From: Citrus sinensis
Taxonomy: Eukaryota > Streptophyta > Magnoliopsida > Sapindales > Rutaceae
Reading direction: 5' to 3'
Length of the DNA: 64,000 nt
Assembly: GCF_022201045.2 (NCBI RefSeq)
Contig: NC_068564.1
Location: forward strand, 19,559,001 to 19,623,000
Notes under the pieces: model-generated
The model's input: the letters and a program-made list of their open reading frames with translations, nothing else
The model's database searches: none
What the model was told of the DNA's origin: nothing
Program-made: the position numbers and the translations under genes
Shown here: in pieces, positions 11,812 to 25,187 of the stretch
How positions within the stretch are numbered: the first letter of the stretch is position 1
Layout of the letters: each line of letters opens with the position of its first letter

Positions 11812-14800
11812 TCATCTAATAGCATGATTCCGTCGCTTTGTCTGGAGTGCCGTTGACATAACACGTAGTCTGTTCGTTATCTCTGTGAACGATGGCCTGG
11901 CAGCAGGGTTGAAAGACCAGCACTCTTCCATTAACTTTCTCCATTCAGGATCACAACGTTCTGGTATCTGAGGCCTGAGTGTGTTACTTAAAATTCCCCC
12001 TGCATATAAAGTTCACAGCTAGTAACATTTTTTGCGTCAAAATTGTAAGGAATCATAATAAAGCATCAAAACAAGCAAAATAAGCTCTTTAAGAAGAAAA
12101 TATATCGGACATACGAATGGGAATGTTATCATCAAAATGTAGCTGACCATCAGACAATCAAGCACTTGAATTTCTATTGGGACAAAAGTTTGGATTTGAC
12201 ACAATTTTTTGAAGGACTACATTATCATGCCACTAGAAGATCAATATTTACTATATCCACCGTTAGAATTTCCATCGGGACCAAATGTTACACTGAAGAA
12301 AATTTATGAAACATTACTTTATATGGCTTTGCCATGGAAGGTAAAGGATTTAATGACAATTTCGCAGCGATAGGTATCATAGAACTTTATCTACCATGTA
12401 ACTACTAATATTCCCCATTGAAAAGAGAATTACAAAATACTAACAAATGTTATTCTTCGCAAAACATACTTTCACGAATACACAGACATGTACAAACACA
12501 GTTGTCTACTACATTATTCAACAACTTAAATTATTTTATAAATATGCACGAATACTTATATAAGGGACACATAATCAATTCCAGCATGGAATCTCCTGAG
12601 AAGATTTGATGATAAAATTGATCCAGAAAAGTTTGAAATAGTTTGACTAGCCAAGTGCGAATCGTACCTATGATAGCACCACAATGCATGTTGGCATATG
12701 GCTCTTCGCCGGTGATGATTTCCCACATTGCTATACCAAATGAGTAAACATCAACCTAGACAAAGAAAAGAAAGCTTAAATGATGTTATCACCATATAGG
12801 CTTCCACACTTATATTTGCTTCTATTATGATTATTCGGGAAAAAGAGAAAATAACCCTCACCTTTTCAGAGACCCTATTATTGCTGCCATTCAATAGCTC
12901 TGGTGCCATCCACGGAAGGGTTCCACGCACGCCACCAGATACAAGTGTATTGCATTTAATTCTTGACAAACCAAAATCTCCAACCTGCAAAGCAGGCAAG
13001 TTAATTCTGAGTGAAATATGCTATTCTTCCAATCATTTTATGCTCGCAGATTAAAAGATCCAAAGACATTAGTCTATGTATGCTTTTAGCAACAGCATTT
13101 AATTAATCACATGTCAAGAGCAAGGGTGTTTGCGAGTGTTGACATAAAATAGAAGAAGGCCATGGTCAATATTATCTAAGTTTTTGCCACCTTGCAAATC
13201 GGTCGTTGGGGATCCCTCAAATTGACAAGTAAATTGTCACACTTCAAATCAAAATGCACGATATTCTTCATATGTAAATATTCCATGCCAAAAGCAGCAT
13301 CCATCATGAGCATTAGCTTTTTGCGGCGATCAAGTATTCTGCAGGAATAGTTTTAAAGACTGTAAATCTACTCCCTGTTTGAGATACAAAGGAAAATAAG
13401 ATATGCTAGTCGACTCACCTGTCCTTCCTTGCAAGGACATGCCTCAGTGATCCATTCACCATATATTCAGTTACAGTGGCCATTGTTCCTCCAGGTCCAT
13501 TGGGGACGACACCATAAAATGCTACTACATTTGGATGGTGAAGATTTGATATGATATGCGCCTCTCTCCAGAATTCTTTAATCTGTAAATTTACTAATGT
13601 TATATTTCCATCCCCCCCCAAAAAAAAAATCTGATTGCTAATGACTAATTTGTGAACTCCAGTGCATCGACTTCCCATCTCTTTGTACAAAAGGTTGTGT
13701 GAAATTTTGTATTTTAACTAGTCCATATTTAGAAAAATAAGGATGTCAACACAAGAGAAGTACTATGTATATTGTCTAGTGTGGATGGGCATGCAACTGT
13801 TTGTACAAAGAGTTACTGGAAGAAGGAACATTGCAAACTCCAACGCACATCTGCACTAGATTTTGCCTCTCTATATATAATGAAGATATATACTAAAGAG
13901 TGGGATTTTTTTTTTTATAAAAAAAAAAAGAACTACTATGATCTTAAGAATCCAAAAGGTAGGATATAATCTTGCGGTGTCATCTTACATGCATGCTTTT
14001 ATTAACCAGAAAAAAAAATTGTTTAAGCATCTTGGAGCAAATATTTTCTATAACTTGTTTCTGATTTTCCACAACTGAATGTGTAACGCATATTAGCAAA
14101 ATTAAATTTTATAAATATGAATATCTTGATAAGAGTATCTTGAGTAGAACGAAAGAGAAGACCCACCAACCGTTCTTGCTCTGATGATCTGCCCAAAAAA
14201 CAACTCTTTTTGATTCTCTTAATGGCAATATCTGTTCCCCTCCATTTTCCACGATAGACAGTTCCAAATGTACCGGAACCTAACTCTTGCAATTCTTCAA
14301 GGTCACTGTCCTTGATTATCTGCAGATAAGAATATGAATAATGCATTTAATTTAACATATATAGACTTTCACGAAAGTTTAGCATAAATAAAATGGTTGT
14401 CATAAACCTGCAAACCGTAGATGCCAGCTTCCATTTCAGCCATTGCAGCATCACTAATAGATTCATCCACTTCTCTGCCATCACCTCTGACATCCTAGGA
14501 AAGATAGGATTTAAGCTCATGTCAATCAGCAAAGCCATTGTAATAATGGAACAAATCAACAAACAATAGGGAAAATCTCAAATGCTACCTCATGGTCAGA
14601 ATCTGGATGGGCACTCTCAGTTTCAGTTACTATAGGAGATGGACAATCATCACTGACATCATCTTGTACAAATGGCACAACCGATGAGGAGGAGGGGATT
14701 CCTGGAGGTATACTATCAGTTACATCTTCCACAATAACGGCTGACTTGAGCACATTGTGTTCATCATCATTTTCTGACAGTACAACTTGTGCACGGACGG

Positions 14801-17513
14801 CAGTTCTAGGATTTTGTCCCTCATTTGATCGTCTTATAACTATCTTTTCAGCCCCATAGTTATAATAAATTCTGGGGTCTTCATCATTGATAGTAGCCTC
14901 TCTACTTGAAGCAGCACTTGTCAATTTCTGAGGACAACCGAAATGGCTCATATATAGGCCAGTTTAAGCTTATATATAAAAATTAAAAGGAAATATACTT
15001 ACAGAACTTGGGTTTATGCATTCTTGATTAGCAAGCATCTTGTCTTTATGACTGTTTTCTGATGGTTCAGTTTGGGCGCACAATGCAATTCTAGGTTTTC
15101 GCCCCTCAGATGATACTCTCCTGATAAATACCTCGTCAGCCCCATAGTAATATTTGTGGTATTCATCATTGATTGTACCCTCTCTACTTGAAGCAGGATT
15201 CATCAGTTTCTGAAGACAGCATACAGAAATGACTGAAACATATGTCTAATTTAAGAATGTATAATAATTATACTGAAATATACTTACGGAACTTGGGTTT
15301 ATCCATTCTTGATTAGCAACTGCTTGAGACGAAACAGATAGTTTTACTGAGGATCCTGGGGTAACCGGTTGACTTATCTCAGTCATTGTAGACTTCTCGT
15401 CCTTTGAAGATAGTTTTACAGAGGATCCTGGGGAAACTGGTTGGCTTATCTCGGTCAGAGCACACTTCTCATCCTTTGTAGCATTTGAGTTTTTGACCTG
15501 AAACTCAGGCATAGTTGTTGTATCCAACTGGTAACCATAAAGGTGCTCTATTATAAAACCTGCAGAACTTTCTGCAGTAGCTATTTGTAAAGAGAAATTT
15601 GAGCTTCCTGAGTTTGGTGAATCTCGTATGGGAAGATTACTGCTGGGTTGGTAGTTAATCTTATTTTCAATGGCTTTATTATTTGGTGTAACTTCTTTAT
15701 TTCCTATATGGTGTTTCCAATGTGGATCAGAGGAAGCCAGGTTCCCATTCATAGCCTTGATTTCCTGAACAGTTTTAAAATTATCATTGCAGGATTCCAG
15801 CATCTTGAACGAGGGCTGATTCTTACAAGTGGTTCCTTGGTGTTTCTCATCAATTACATCTTGCCAGTGCATTGAAAACCCCCTAGAAGAACTTGACACT
15901 ACCGATGGTGATTTCGCTCTTCCAATATTTCTTGGGCTCTGAGAAATAATCCCTTCTTCCAAACGGTGAGTAGAGCTGTTATCATGAACCCGTAACCTTG
16001 AGTCAGAAAGCACCCTTTCCATATGAACAAGTAATCTGTAGTTCTTATCACTTTGATTATACGGTGTACAATGCACAATATCTCTACTGAGGCCACAATT
16101 GTGCAAATGCAAGTGGCAGTTGTTAGTCTGGTCAGTTTCTACTAAATTTTGGTTGTGCTTGTGGCAATTCATCAATGGATGATGGTCATGAAGATTATCA
16201 TAATGACTTAGGGAATTCACATCATAGGAATGGTCGCAAAGAAATTTGTCCATCACACAAGGATTATCATTTCCATTGCCATCACATGGCCAGTCCACAT
16301 AAAAATGTGCATTAGAATTGAAAGGATCTATACTCTGAGAAGAAAAAGTTGTTACAGGAACTGATGGATTCAATGACTTGCCTGCCACACAGATTGGAGG
16401 TAATCTATTAGCATTATTTGAAAACATCCCACCCACATTTGAGGAGTTTGGACTATGATCCTTAATTTCAGAGATGTAAGCAAATGTGGGAGAGTCTCTG
16501 CCCATTTGTGTTGTGTGACTGGTCAAAGTCTGCCCACTAGAACTTTTTCGAGGACTTGCATCTAGCATGCCGTTAACAGCAGAAACATACTGATTATCAG
16601 CATCAGTCTGTTGTGTGGTCTTTCCCTCCAAAGAATTTGGACTGTCAGGTTCACCTAAAGATACGAGAAATATCCGCAGTCTTTGAGAACCCCCAATTCT
16701 TTCCTGCTCTTGATATTCTTCTATCATATGATGGAGATCCTCATCAGAGCAAACAGATATAAGTGCATCGAGATCCTCACCAGGGAGCTGATACTTGATT
16801 GTATGAGGTTGATTACAAATTGCTGATGTTTTCCTCATTAATTCCTCCCAAGTAAGGCTTTTCCTTATGGATATAATTCGTGTCTCCCCACCTACATATC
16901 TAAGCTTCCCATCACTGGGCCTGGGAAATATTCTTCCCCCAAAGCTACAAAGAAATTTCATTTTTCTAGTAAAAGGACTTTCTGCATAACCTGGTCCGCA
17001 AGGATGATAAGACTGAGGAGACTCCACAACATAAACAGGGGAACCGGACAATTCTGTTGCAACTTGATCACAATGATTTTCATAAAAAAATATACCTGAA
17101 TTTTGTCCAACAGCACCATATTGCAGCTGGCATCTGCTTAGATTATCAGGATAATTATTTTTCTTTGCTTCAACCGCATATCCAAAAGTTTCAGCAAAAT
17201 CCGAGGCATTTGCATTGCCTTCGTTGTCCATCCTCCTTAACCCAACAATGCCATTAAGATCCCCGCAAACTACCTGATGGTTCTGGTTGATATTAACACC
17301 CGCTTGGATTGTCTGGAGATACTTTCCATCATTCATGACCGTTATTCTTCTTACGGCAACACGATCCCTTAGAAACTCTGAAGAAAATTCCTCGCCTGTC
17401 TGCAGACAAACATTGTTTACGCTTCTTTCCGCATCAACTCTGTTGCTTGACACAACGTTTCCTCTATCTCTGCACAACGGCTGGCCTGAAGTGCTTGGAT
17501 CCTCTCTTGTCAT
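11812..17513 (-). CDS. PB1-domain Raf-like MAPKKK-type protein kinase
   Basis: Ser/Thr kinase of the plant Raf-like family that carries an N-terminal PB1 domain (Arabidopsis subgroup B4, such as At1g79570). That subgroup is linked to osmotic-stress activation of SnRK2 kinases. Ten coding exons, all with GT-AG joins: 15288-17513, 15003-15209, 14589-14927, 14408-14494, 14167-14319, 13419-13582, 13191-13338, 12862-12984, 12668-12755, 11812-11999; 1,240 aa. PB1 starts at [20 protein letters not shown] (about residue 184) and ends near LRIFLVS. A long low-complexity linker follows. Kinase landmarks are GSGTFGTVY, the catalytic Lys in IAIKRIK, Glu in [26 protein letters not shown] and a C-lobe ending [19 protein letters not shown]. 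The second and third exons are related to each other (an internal tandem exon duplication). A truncated copy of this gene lies at 47,070-49,208. No inactivating change was seen. Confidence 0.93.
14589..15209 (-). repeat. Tandemly duplicated internal kinase exon
   Basis: The exons at 15003-15209 (69 codons) and 14589-14927 (113 codons) begin [16 protein letters not shown] and [16 protein letters not shown]. Both continue with a Y-Y-GA(D/E)-(V/I)-RR-S-EG block and a later AQ-SEN block. The first also ends NQECINPSS, matching NQEWINPSS at the end of the big first exon. They look like duplicated phase-0 exons that have diverged, both kept in frame. Confidence 0.65.
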
Positions 17514-18360
17514 GGTATCAAAAGAGATATTACTTTCTTTATAGCTTCATATTCGCAAGAACGGCAAAATGATAAGCCTTACTTCCTTAATTGCCATCAA
17601 AACTAAACTAATTGATGGCATCAAATGCATAACTTATGATACCCGTTCAAGATGCACCAAGAACAGTAAAATCCTCACTACATATACAAAGTTGCCGATT
17701 TGTTTCTTATAAACCCTTGAGCTATTGACTCACAAAGGCTCTACAATTATCATGCCTAACAACACCAGCTCTCTTCGAAAATCAAATTATTTATATAGAC
17801 CAAAAAAAAAAATAGTTCTTTTCTTTGCTCAATCCTCCTTTATTTTAGCAAAATGAAACGAAATAAATACACAACTAACCATATTCCTGCACTGTCCACA
17901 TATTCGTCAAATATTAAACATGCATTTCAAGAAATTCCTTGTGGAAACATAAGAAGTTCGTTAATTATTCAAGAATTTGCATGGAAGAAACAGTCAGAGC
18001 AACCGAATAAACCATCATTATTGACAAATGATAGTACGTTAAAACTATATGCAAATAATTAAATTAGAAAAACAAACATTATGACACAACATTCGAAGGG
18101 CACATTATACTTATTTTGCATCCAATAAAAAAAGGGATCAAAATGGATAAAATTGGACAAAGAAAAAGAATGATGAAATGGGTACCTGTAAGTTTTTCGA
18201 AATTCGTCGTTTAATTAAAAATGAAAGGTTGGTGCTTTTAGACATCAAGTGTTTGGGATCAAAGCAAATAAACCCAAAAGAAAAGTAGAGTTAAAATTTG
18301 GTTTTGTTTTGTGAATTTGGTGAAGACAGACAGACAGAGGGAGGGAGGTAGGAGAGAGGG
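17514..18360 (-). promoter_or_regulatory. Kinase 5' leader region with intron
   Basis: Reading the minus strand, 18,190-18,360 is a CT-rich stretch (CTCCCTCTCTCC, then CTGTCTGTCTGTC) typical of a plant 5' untranslated exon. It ends at an apparent donor ACTTACAG/GTACCC near 18,186. The acceptor would lie just before the ATG at 17,513. An intron of roughly 600 bp in the leader is inferred. Positions 17,600-18,180 hold no coding frame of note. Confidence 0.4.
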
Positions 18361-18369
18361 AGACTTTGC

Positions 18370-19365
18370 TTAAAATAACGCGGGCATAACTGCAAACTAA
18401 CTAATGATTTTTCCCTCCCTCTTTCCCTCGTAAAGAAAATTATAAATTGCTGAAAAAAAAAAATCATCCTATATTTATGATTTTTCCGCCTCTGGACACG
18501 CAGGCTAATAAAACATAGGAGGATTAGAGACAGGTTTAAGCATGAAACGTGGAAAAGTTCATTTAAAATTTGAGACTTAATTTTAATTTAATTATACTAC
18601 AACATCCTATTAATAAATGAAATTGAATTGAATAACATTAAGTCTAATAATGCTTTTGTTCAATTTCAATTGAATTTGATTTGTATTATTAATTAATTTT
18701 ATATTATCTTAAATTATAAATTAATTAAAAGTTATTATTCACATCTGAATTGAATTTATAATATTATTTATTGTAATGTTTTTTCTAACATTTTCTTATA
18801 ATTATTAGCGCCGTACACAAATGTTATAATCAAATGTAGTAAAATTTATTTAATATACTTCAATTTAATGAATTAGTTCGTTTCGAAAAAAATTAATAGA
18901 AAATACTATTACTTATTTTTTTTAAAAAATTTGGTTGATTTATATTTGATGCTTGAATAAGCGACTTAAAAATATTTTGCAATTCATTAGTTTTTTTTTT
19001 GGCTTAATATGGTAGAAGACTTGTAATCATTCGATGTTGATGTTTGTCATGGATTGTCACTTTATTTTTCACATTGAAGCAGTAAATGTATACATATGAA
19101 ATATATACAAATAAGCATAAACATATGCTGAAAACGTAAAATATGCAGCAACGTGTTGTGCCCCCATACTCAAATGATTGTAATATGAGTTGTACGAAAT
19201 CTTGCCTAAACCTGAGAGTAAAAGGTAATTAATCTGAAAATAATAAGCTTGCACACGGCTTAGAGTTTAATAATTATAAATTACTGCTTGCATATAGATA
19301 TAAACTTCTTGATGTACATAATGCATAGTAACCATGATAGTTTATCGATATCTTGCCTTCAATAT
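18370..19365. other. AT-rich intergenic DNA
   Basis: Low-complexity AT-rich sequence between the kinase leader and the LINE remnant. No gene or clean repeat was recognised. Confidence 0.4.
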
Positions 19366-19369
19366 GTGT

Positions 19370-19500
19370 GAGGCGTGGGAGTGGTACTAAAAAGATTTTA
19401 AATCACTCGTTCCTCCATTGTGATGTTGCTTCTAAATTGTGGGGAATTATGCAAAGAAGCAAAGTTATGTTAGGCTATTTATTGTGAAGCTTTGTTAATG
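19370..19500 (+). pseudogene. LINE retrotransposon remnant (zf-RVT region)
   Basis: A short plus-strand stretch reads NHSFLHCDVASKLWGIMQ, matching the H-x-F/L-x-H-C-x3-A-x2-L-W pattern of the zinc-binding zf-RVT domain at the C-terminus of plant L1-type LINE reverse transcriptases. Frames are broken on both sides, and no RT catalytic motifs are near. It lies just outside the left end of the CACTA element, so it predates or is independent of it. Confidence 0.55.
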
Positions 19501-20328
19501 GAGAGCATTTGCTTTTGGGAAAGGGAGGAAACCTACTTGTTAGGAACTTCATTGCATGGATATTGATATTTCTAAGACAACATCAGTTTATATTTGTATG
19601 TCAGCATCTTTATTGGACACATCATTGAGTCTTCATTAATACTGTAATTTTCTTATTACTTACACTACAAAAAAAATAATCTTTACCGACACTTGTCTTA
19701 TGATACTTTATTAAAAAGTATCAGTAATTACATGCATTTCAGACATTTTCCGTGTTTAATAAATAAATATCACAAATTGCTGACACTATAGTGTTTGTAA
19801 ATTAAATATCAAAAATCCATGACACTAAGGTATTAGTAATTAGAAATATAAAATTTTAATTTTGTATCCACTAATAATCAAACCGAAGACCTCTAAACTT
19901 TAACTTTTTAATTTTAAAAGCTAACCACTGGGCCATGAGTTGGATTTTTATTTTTCACTTAATAAGTAAATAATATTAAAAATTAAATTAAATCACCTAG
20001 ATACTGTGTCGTTTTAATGGAAGGTGTGTATGAAAACCTAAAATCTAAATTTTTTGAGAAGTAAAAAAAAAAATCCCCACAGTCGCTTCCTGCTTTGACC
20101 TAAAGTTCTCTTTCTTCTCACTCACTCATTCTCTCTCTCTCTAACAATGATCTACCTTAGCCGCCGCTGTCAACCTTCAAATCGCCATCCTTGAGCTAAA
20201 ATATCCCTGAACTAGAAAGTGTTGTGAAGAATTTAGGCAAAGTTAGGGTTTTTTGAAAGTCCGAATTCAAAAATTAGGGCTTTTTTGTAGGGGGTATTTT
20301 ATTGTTTTTAATGTTGAGTTTGGAGAGA

Positions 20329-20591
20329 ATGATTTTGCCGCCGTTGCCGCCTAAGCAGTATTGAGTGACAAAGCCAATATCAATTGAGGGATCCATGGAG
20401 GGTGATATGCAAAGAACCCGTGACTTAGAAAATGTTTTGTTTTATCTTTATTTATAATTACTTTTTTCTTTCTATATGGAAAACCCTGATTTTGATTTCC
20501 TTTAGGGTTGAAGTTTTTGGTTGAAGCTGGGCTTTATGAAAGCAAAGAAGAAGCGGCAAAGAGAGAAGAGTTTCTGGTTCAAATTAGATAG
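20329..20591 (+). pseudogene. Captured fragment of a nuclear poly(A) polymerase gene (5' exons)
   Basis: Two exon-like pieces match the N-terminus of plant nuclear poly(A) polymerases (PAPS family). The first (from the ATG at 20,329) reads through PPLPPKQY, one TGA, then VTKPISIEGSMEGDMQRT and RDLEN, with a GT at 20,434. The second, after TTTAG at 20,505, reads LKFLVEAGLYESKEEAAKRE then EFLVQIR. An intron-like AT-rich stretch separates them. The upstream CT-rich DNA (20,040-20,320) looks like the gene's 5' leader. The reading is interrupted at 20,591 by the copia element and resumes at 25,507 with CAG/GCAAGA, resembling the exon's donor site. It lacks the catalytic nucleotidyltransferase domain and cannot be functional. 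Confidence 0.77.
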
Positions 20592-20911
20592 AAAGCAGAA
20601 AAATAGAAACAAGCTACAGGAATGAAACTTTTCCCCTTGCATTTCATCAAGGCTCTAAGCCGTTTTTATAGTACAAGAGTTGATAAGGATTAACATAAGA
20701 AGAGATCAAACTAATAGATAAATCTAGCTAAACTTATTGTTATCCTAGATAATAATAACACAAGGATAAATAACTAAAGTGATATGATTCCTCTTATCTT
20801 CTAGTCAATTCAAAACTCTCCCTATGTCAACCTTCCATATGCGTAAACATTGTTGAGTAAGCAGCCAACTCAACTAGTGATGCATGCGTAGAGGATTCTG
20901 TCATTTTATCT
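20592..20911 (-). repeat. 3' LTR of the nested copia element
   Basis: This is the left copy, downstream in element orientation. It matches 25188-25506 throughout, including the block CATTTCATCAAGGCTCTAAG and the shared block ending near TGATGCATGC. The RNase H reading frame continues into it. Confidence 0.93.
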
Positions 20912-22330
20912 CCCTCCCTCAAGCGCAAAGTTCTAGAAAGAACATGAAGCTTGTTTCGAAGTTTTTGAAATCGATCACGGCTGAGTGCTTTTGTAAAAAT
21001 ATCTGCAGGCTGATGTGCAGTAGGAATGTAACGTACTTTCATTTTTTTTTTCTCCACAATGTCTCTTACAAAGTGCACATCTATCTCTATGTGCTTTGTT
21101 CGTGAATGATGGATTGAATTAGCTGCAAGAGATGCTGCACCTATATTGTCACACCATATAACCGGAGTATTCGCAACCGGGATATTGAGTTCTTGAAGAA
21201 CTGACACTAACCAAAGCATTTCAGCTGTACTATTGGCTAAAGCTCGATACTCCGATTCTGTTGAGGATCTCGCTACTGCAAGAAATTAGATTATTTCCTA
21301 ATTAAATACAATACCCTCCAGTTGAAGTCCTATCATCAACATTGCTTGCCAAATCTGCATCAGTATAACCAGTCAATTCCAGCTTACCTTGTGCCATGAA
21401 GTATAAACCATAATCACTTGTACCATGTAAATATCTCAAAATTCGTTTGCAAGCTACCCAATGTGACTTCAACGGACATTGCATGAATTGACTTAGTTTA
21501 TGTACAACAAAAGAAATCTTTGGACGTGTAATGGTGACATATAGTAGTGCCCCTATAACACTCCTGTAATGAGAAACATCTGAGAAAACATTACATGGTG
21601 TAGGTGGATCCTTACAAGACTCCATTCCAGTTTGTTTCAGGAGGTCAGGAAAATAATTTAATGGACCAAGTATCTTCAAGGCAAACCGTGTATTTAAGTC
21701 ATTGATAACGTCATTCACAAGACTTTCACTACTGCCTGTGATTAAGATATCATCTACATAAACCAAAACAAAACAAACTTCAGATTTTTGTCGAAGAATG
21801 AACATGGACGTATCAGATTTAGAATTGTGAAATCCACACTCTGTTAAAGTTGTTCTTAGTTTCTCAAACCAAGCCCTTGGTGCTTGCTTAAGTCCATATA
21901 ACGCCTTTTTTAACTTACAAACATAATTTGATTTTTTTGCATCAACAAATCCTTCCGGTTGCTCCATAAATACATCTTCAAGCAACTCACCGTTGAGAAA
22001 GGCGTTATTTACATCAACCTGCATAATCCCCCAATTTTTCATAACTGCAAGACTAAGAATTATCCTGATAGTGGCTGTTTTTATAACAGGACTAAAAGTT
22101 TCGTTAAAATCTAGACCCGGTGTTTGATGATACCCTTTCGCCACTAACCGTGCTTTGAACCTCTCAACACTACCATCTGCTCTCTGCTTTACTTTAAACA
22201 CCCATTTATTGCCCACGATTTTCATTTGATCTATTACAGGTATTAACTCCCATGTTTTATTTCTCATCAATGCGTCATACCCAGCCTTCATGGCTGTTCT
22301 CCAATTCTCACTCAACAAGGCTTCACTCAC
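20827..22330 (-). pseudogene. Copia reverse transcriptase and RNase H remnant
   Basis: 22330-21302 encodes the RT: KWVFKVK, KARLVAKGY, the catalytic DVNNAFLNG and VYVDDILI motifs are present, followed by ALLYVTITRP. A deletion removes about 25 residues after GPLNYF. Near 21,300 the frame ends at GYCI, and a second small deletion removes the start of RNase H. RNase H resumes at 21219 (WCDNIGAASLAAN, HSRTKHIEIDVHFVRD, then DIFTKAL) and runs into the LTR, ending at 20827. The deletions make this copy inactive. Confidence 0.9.
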
Positions 22331-23900
22331 TGTAGAAGGTTATTTTGTTTCAGCACACAACACACTGGAATTAGCTTGGGTTTAAAAATACCGGATTTGG
22401 ATCGAGTGACCATAGGATGTGTTGACTGGGAAGGTGGTTGATGTTGTGGTTGAAGAACAGGTAAAGAAGATGTGGACATATTGGTGGAGGTTACGGGTTC
22501 AGCTTGATTTAAAGGAATAGTTTGTGTGCTTTGGCTAGCTAATGATTGGTCATTTAAAAGGGTTTGAGAATCTGAAGGAAAAGATGATGGGTTAAAATTA
22601 GAATTATTTTGGGAGGCTAACGTGTTTGTATTAGAATTTGCATGTGACAATGTGTTGTCATCTTGTGGGGCTATGGTATGAGATGATCCGTTTGTGTTGC
22701 ATTGGATAGACTTGGAAGTGGTCTCTGCTACTTGAGGAACTGAAAAAGAAATGTCCTTATCTTGACCTGTGTAACCATTATAACCTGTAAGCAAAAATTG
22801 AGAAACTGGGATTTGATTAGTAGTAGGACACAGTTTTGTACTCTCTAAGAACTCACCTCTTAAGAAAGGAAAATCATTTTCGTTGAAAAATAACATGACG
22901 AGCTATATAAATCCTTCCTGACTTATGAAGACATTTGTACACTTTATGTGAAGAATTATATCCCAAGAAAGCACATTTGTCAGTGCGAAAATTTAACTTA
23001 TGACTATTATAAGGTCTGAGATTTGGGAAACAAGCACAACCAAAAATTTTAATGAAGGAATAATCTGGCACTCGATTATATAATACTTGATAAGGAGATT
23101 TATTCTTTAAAATAGTAGTTGGCAATCTATTGATCAAGAAGACGGAAGTTTGAAATGCATCCCACCAAAAAGAGAGTGGCATGTGAGCTTGTGCCAATAA
23201 AGTCAGACCTGTCTCGACAATATGTCTGTGTTTTTGCTCTACGCGGCCATTTTGATGATGTGTATATGGGTAGGAAAGTCGATGATTGATTCCACATTCT
23301 TGAAGAAATTTTGTAAAATTTCGAAATTCACCTCCCCAATCAGTTTGAATATTTTTTATTTGTTTCCCAAATTGATTTTCAACATTTTGCTTAAAAATTT
23401 TAAAAACTTCAAAAGTCTGAGATTTTGTGACAAGTGGAAAAATCCAAGTGAATCTCATATTATCATCTACAATATTGAGAAAGTATCTGAAACCGTTTCC
23501 TGAAGTTAAAGGTGCAGGTCCCCATAAGTCAAGATGTAACAACTCAAGAGGTTCTAAAGATCTAGAATCTGAATTTTTGAAATTGAAGTTATGAAATTTT
23601 TCCTTGCTGAAATGCATAACAAAAAGGAAGAAATTGAATTTTATTCAAACTCGGAAAATTATTACAAAATGAGGAAACTTCTTTTAGCACTTGAAGATGA
23701 GGATGTCCCATCCTTCTATAATTTTTTACTTGGACTTATCACAAGAGACATGTTCTTCTTGGGAACTTATTGAATTTAAACTGGACACAAAAGATTTAAA
23801 TAAGACACTAGGATTTTTATTGGAATTGACTGGGACCTGAACATTTAAGATCGGTAGCTGGTACAGTCCTTTTTCAGTTCTTCTTTGCAGTAGAGTCTTC
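22327..23900 (-). pseudogene. Copia integrase remnant
   Basis: The core at 23617-22874 retains the three acidic positions of the DDE triad: LDLWGPA, IQTDWGGEF and GRVEQKHRH, followed by INRLPT and a C-terminal FGCACFPNLRPYN region. The 22896-22327 part is the Ser/Thr/Gln-rich tail of integrase leading to RT. Upstream, 23618-23900 holds the zinc-binding pre-integrase region in broken frames, with stops and shifts around 23,650-23,760. Confidence 0.88.
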
Positions 23901-23902
23901 TT

Positions 23903-25155
23903 CTATTCCTTGTCCTTTACAACACAAACGTCACCATGAAATTCAAGAATAAGGTTATTGTCAGACACAAATTTAGAGACGCTAATCAATTTCTTTTTAA
24001 TCTCTGGAACAAAAAGAAGATTTTTAAGTGAGACAGTTTTATTATGTACTGAAACAAAAACATCTCCAATGTGAGTAATAGTTAAAGAATTGCTATCACC
24101 TATCATGAGTTTCTCACCTCCCTTAAGTTCAGTCTTGATGTTTAAATCACTAAGATAATTGGTAATACGATGTGTTGTACCACTGTCAAAGTACCATCCA
24201 TGTTCTCCTTTCTCATCAGAATGTGCCATGTAAGCAGAAGCTTGATTTATATTTTGTTTTCCACCAGAAAATTCTTCATTAAAACGCCAATAGCAAGTAC
24301 TAGCACTATGACCATACTTGCCACAAATTTGACAAGTGGGACGATTATTACCTCCTTTTCCATAGTGTGTACGACCACGTCCTCTACCACGACTGCCACC
24401 ACGTGTGTTCATCGAATGAAAGTTTCCACCTCCTTGTCGCTTATTATTAGTTTGAACAAAATTGTCATGAATAGCATTGGTATCTTGTTCAGGAACAAAA
24501 CTGACAGTATTTAATTGTTCAAGTCTGCTTTCATGATTGAGTAGCAAGGAAAACACCTCCTGCAAGGTAAGTTGGTAAGTCCTGCCAGTTATATTGACAA
24601 CTACGGGATCATATTCTGCTCCAAGACCTACAAGGATATAAGAAATAAGATCATCTTCTTCTACTCCCTTGCCAACAGTTGCAAGATTGTCAGCAAGACT
24701 TTTCATGGTAGATACGGAATCACTCATGGACAAGTTGTTTTTTTTTTTCGTTGTTTGCAGTTTCATCTTCAGTTGCAATACTCTTGCTTTTGAGTGTGAA
24801 GCAAAATTTTCCCTAAAGCATCCCATAATTCAAATGAAGTCTTACAATGAACAACCGTACTTAATGCGGATTCAGTCATTGATGACAGTAACCAGCTAAG
24901 CAACATTTAGTCTTGTCGAACCCACTGAACTTAGTAAGGATTCTCATTTGTTTCATAGTTCTCCTCATCATCTACTACCACAATGTATTTGTCAGGTGTG
25001 ACTTGTGCCCCAGTGATAAGAGTCTCCAAGTTGTTTCCTCGGATGGCTAGTAAAACTTGCGACTTCCATAGCATAAAATTATTTCTATCTAACTTAATAG
25101 GAACAGTGAAGCTGAAGTTGGTTTGGTTAGGTTTAACTTGATCAATATGTGCCAT
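23903..25155 (-). pseudogene. Copia gag and protease remnant
   Basis: Gag starts at 25155 (MAHIDQVKPNQTNF, then IKLDRNNFMLWKSQVLLAIR), the typical copia gag N-terminus. A frame break occurs near 24,830-24,930, after which 24826-23903 continues through a zinc knuckle CQICGKYGHSASTC (CX2CX4HX4C intact) and an RGRGRGR basic patch. The aspartic protease active-site region WYFDSGTTHRIT follows. The frame ends at 23903. Confidence 0.88.
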
Positions 25156-25175
25156 TGATCAACAAGGGGTAACCA

Positions 25176-25187
25176 GCTTTGATACCA
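25176..25187 (-). other. Copia primer-binding site
   Basis: On the minus strand TGGTATCAAAGC directly follows the 5' LTR. It matches the initiator-methionine tRNA complement (TGGTATCAGAGC) with one change. Confidence 0.85.

Noticed and set aside
16000..16400. Possible separate His-rich protein
   Set aside because: The His/Asn-rich stretch is in frame with the PB1 kinase exon 1 and is simply its low-complexity linker.
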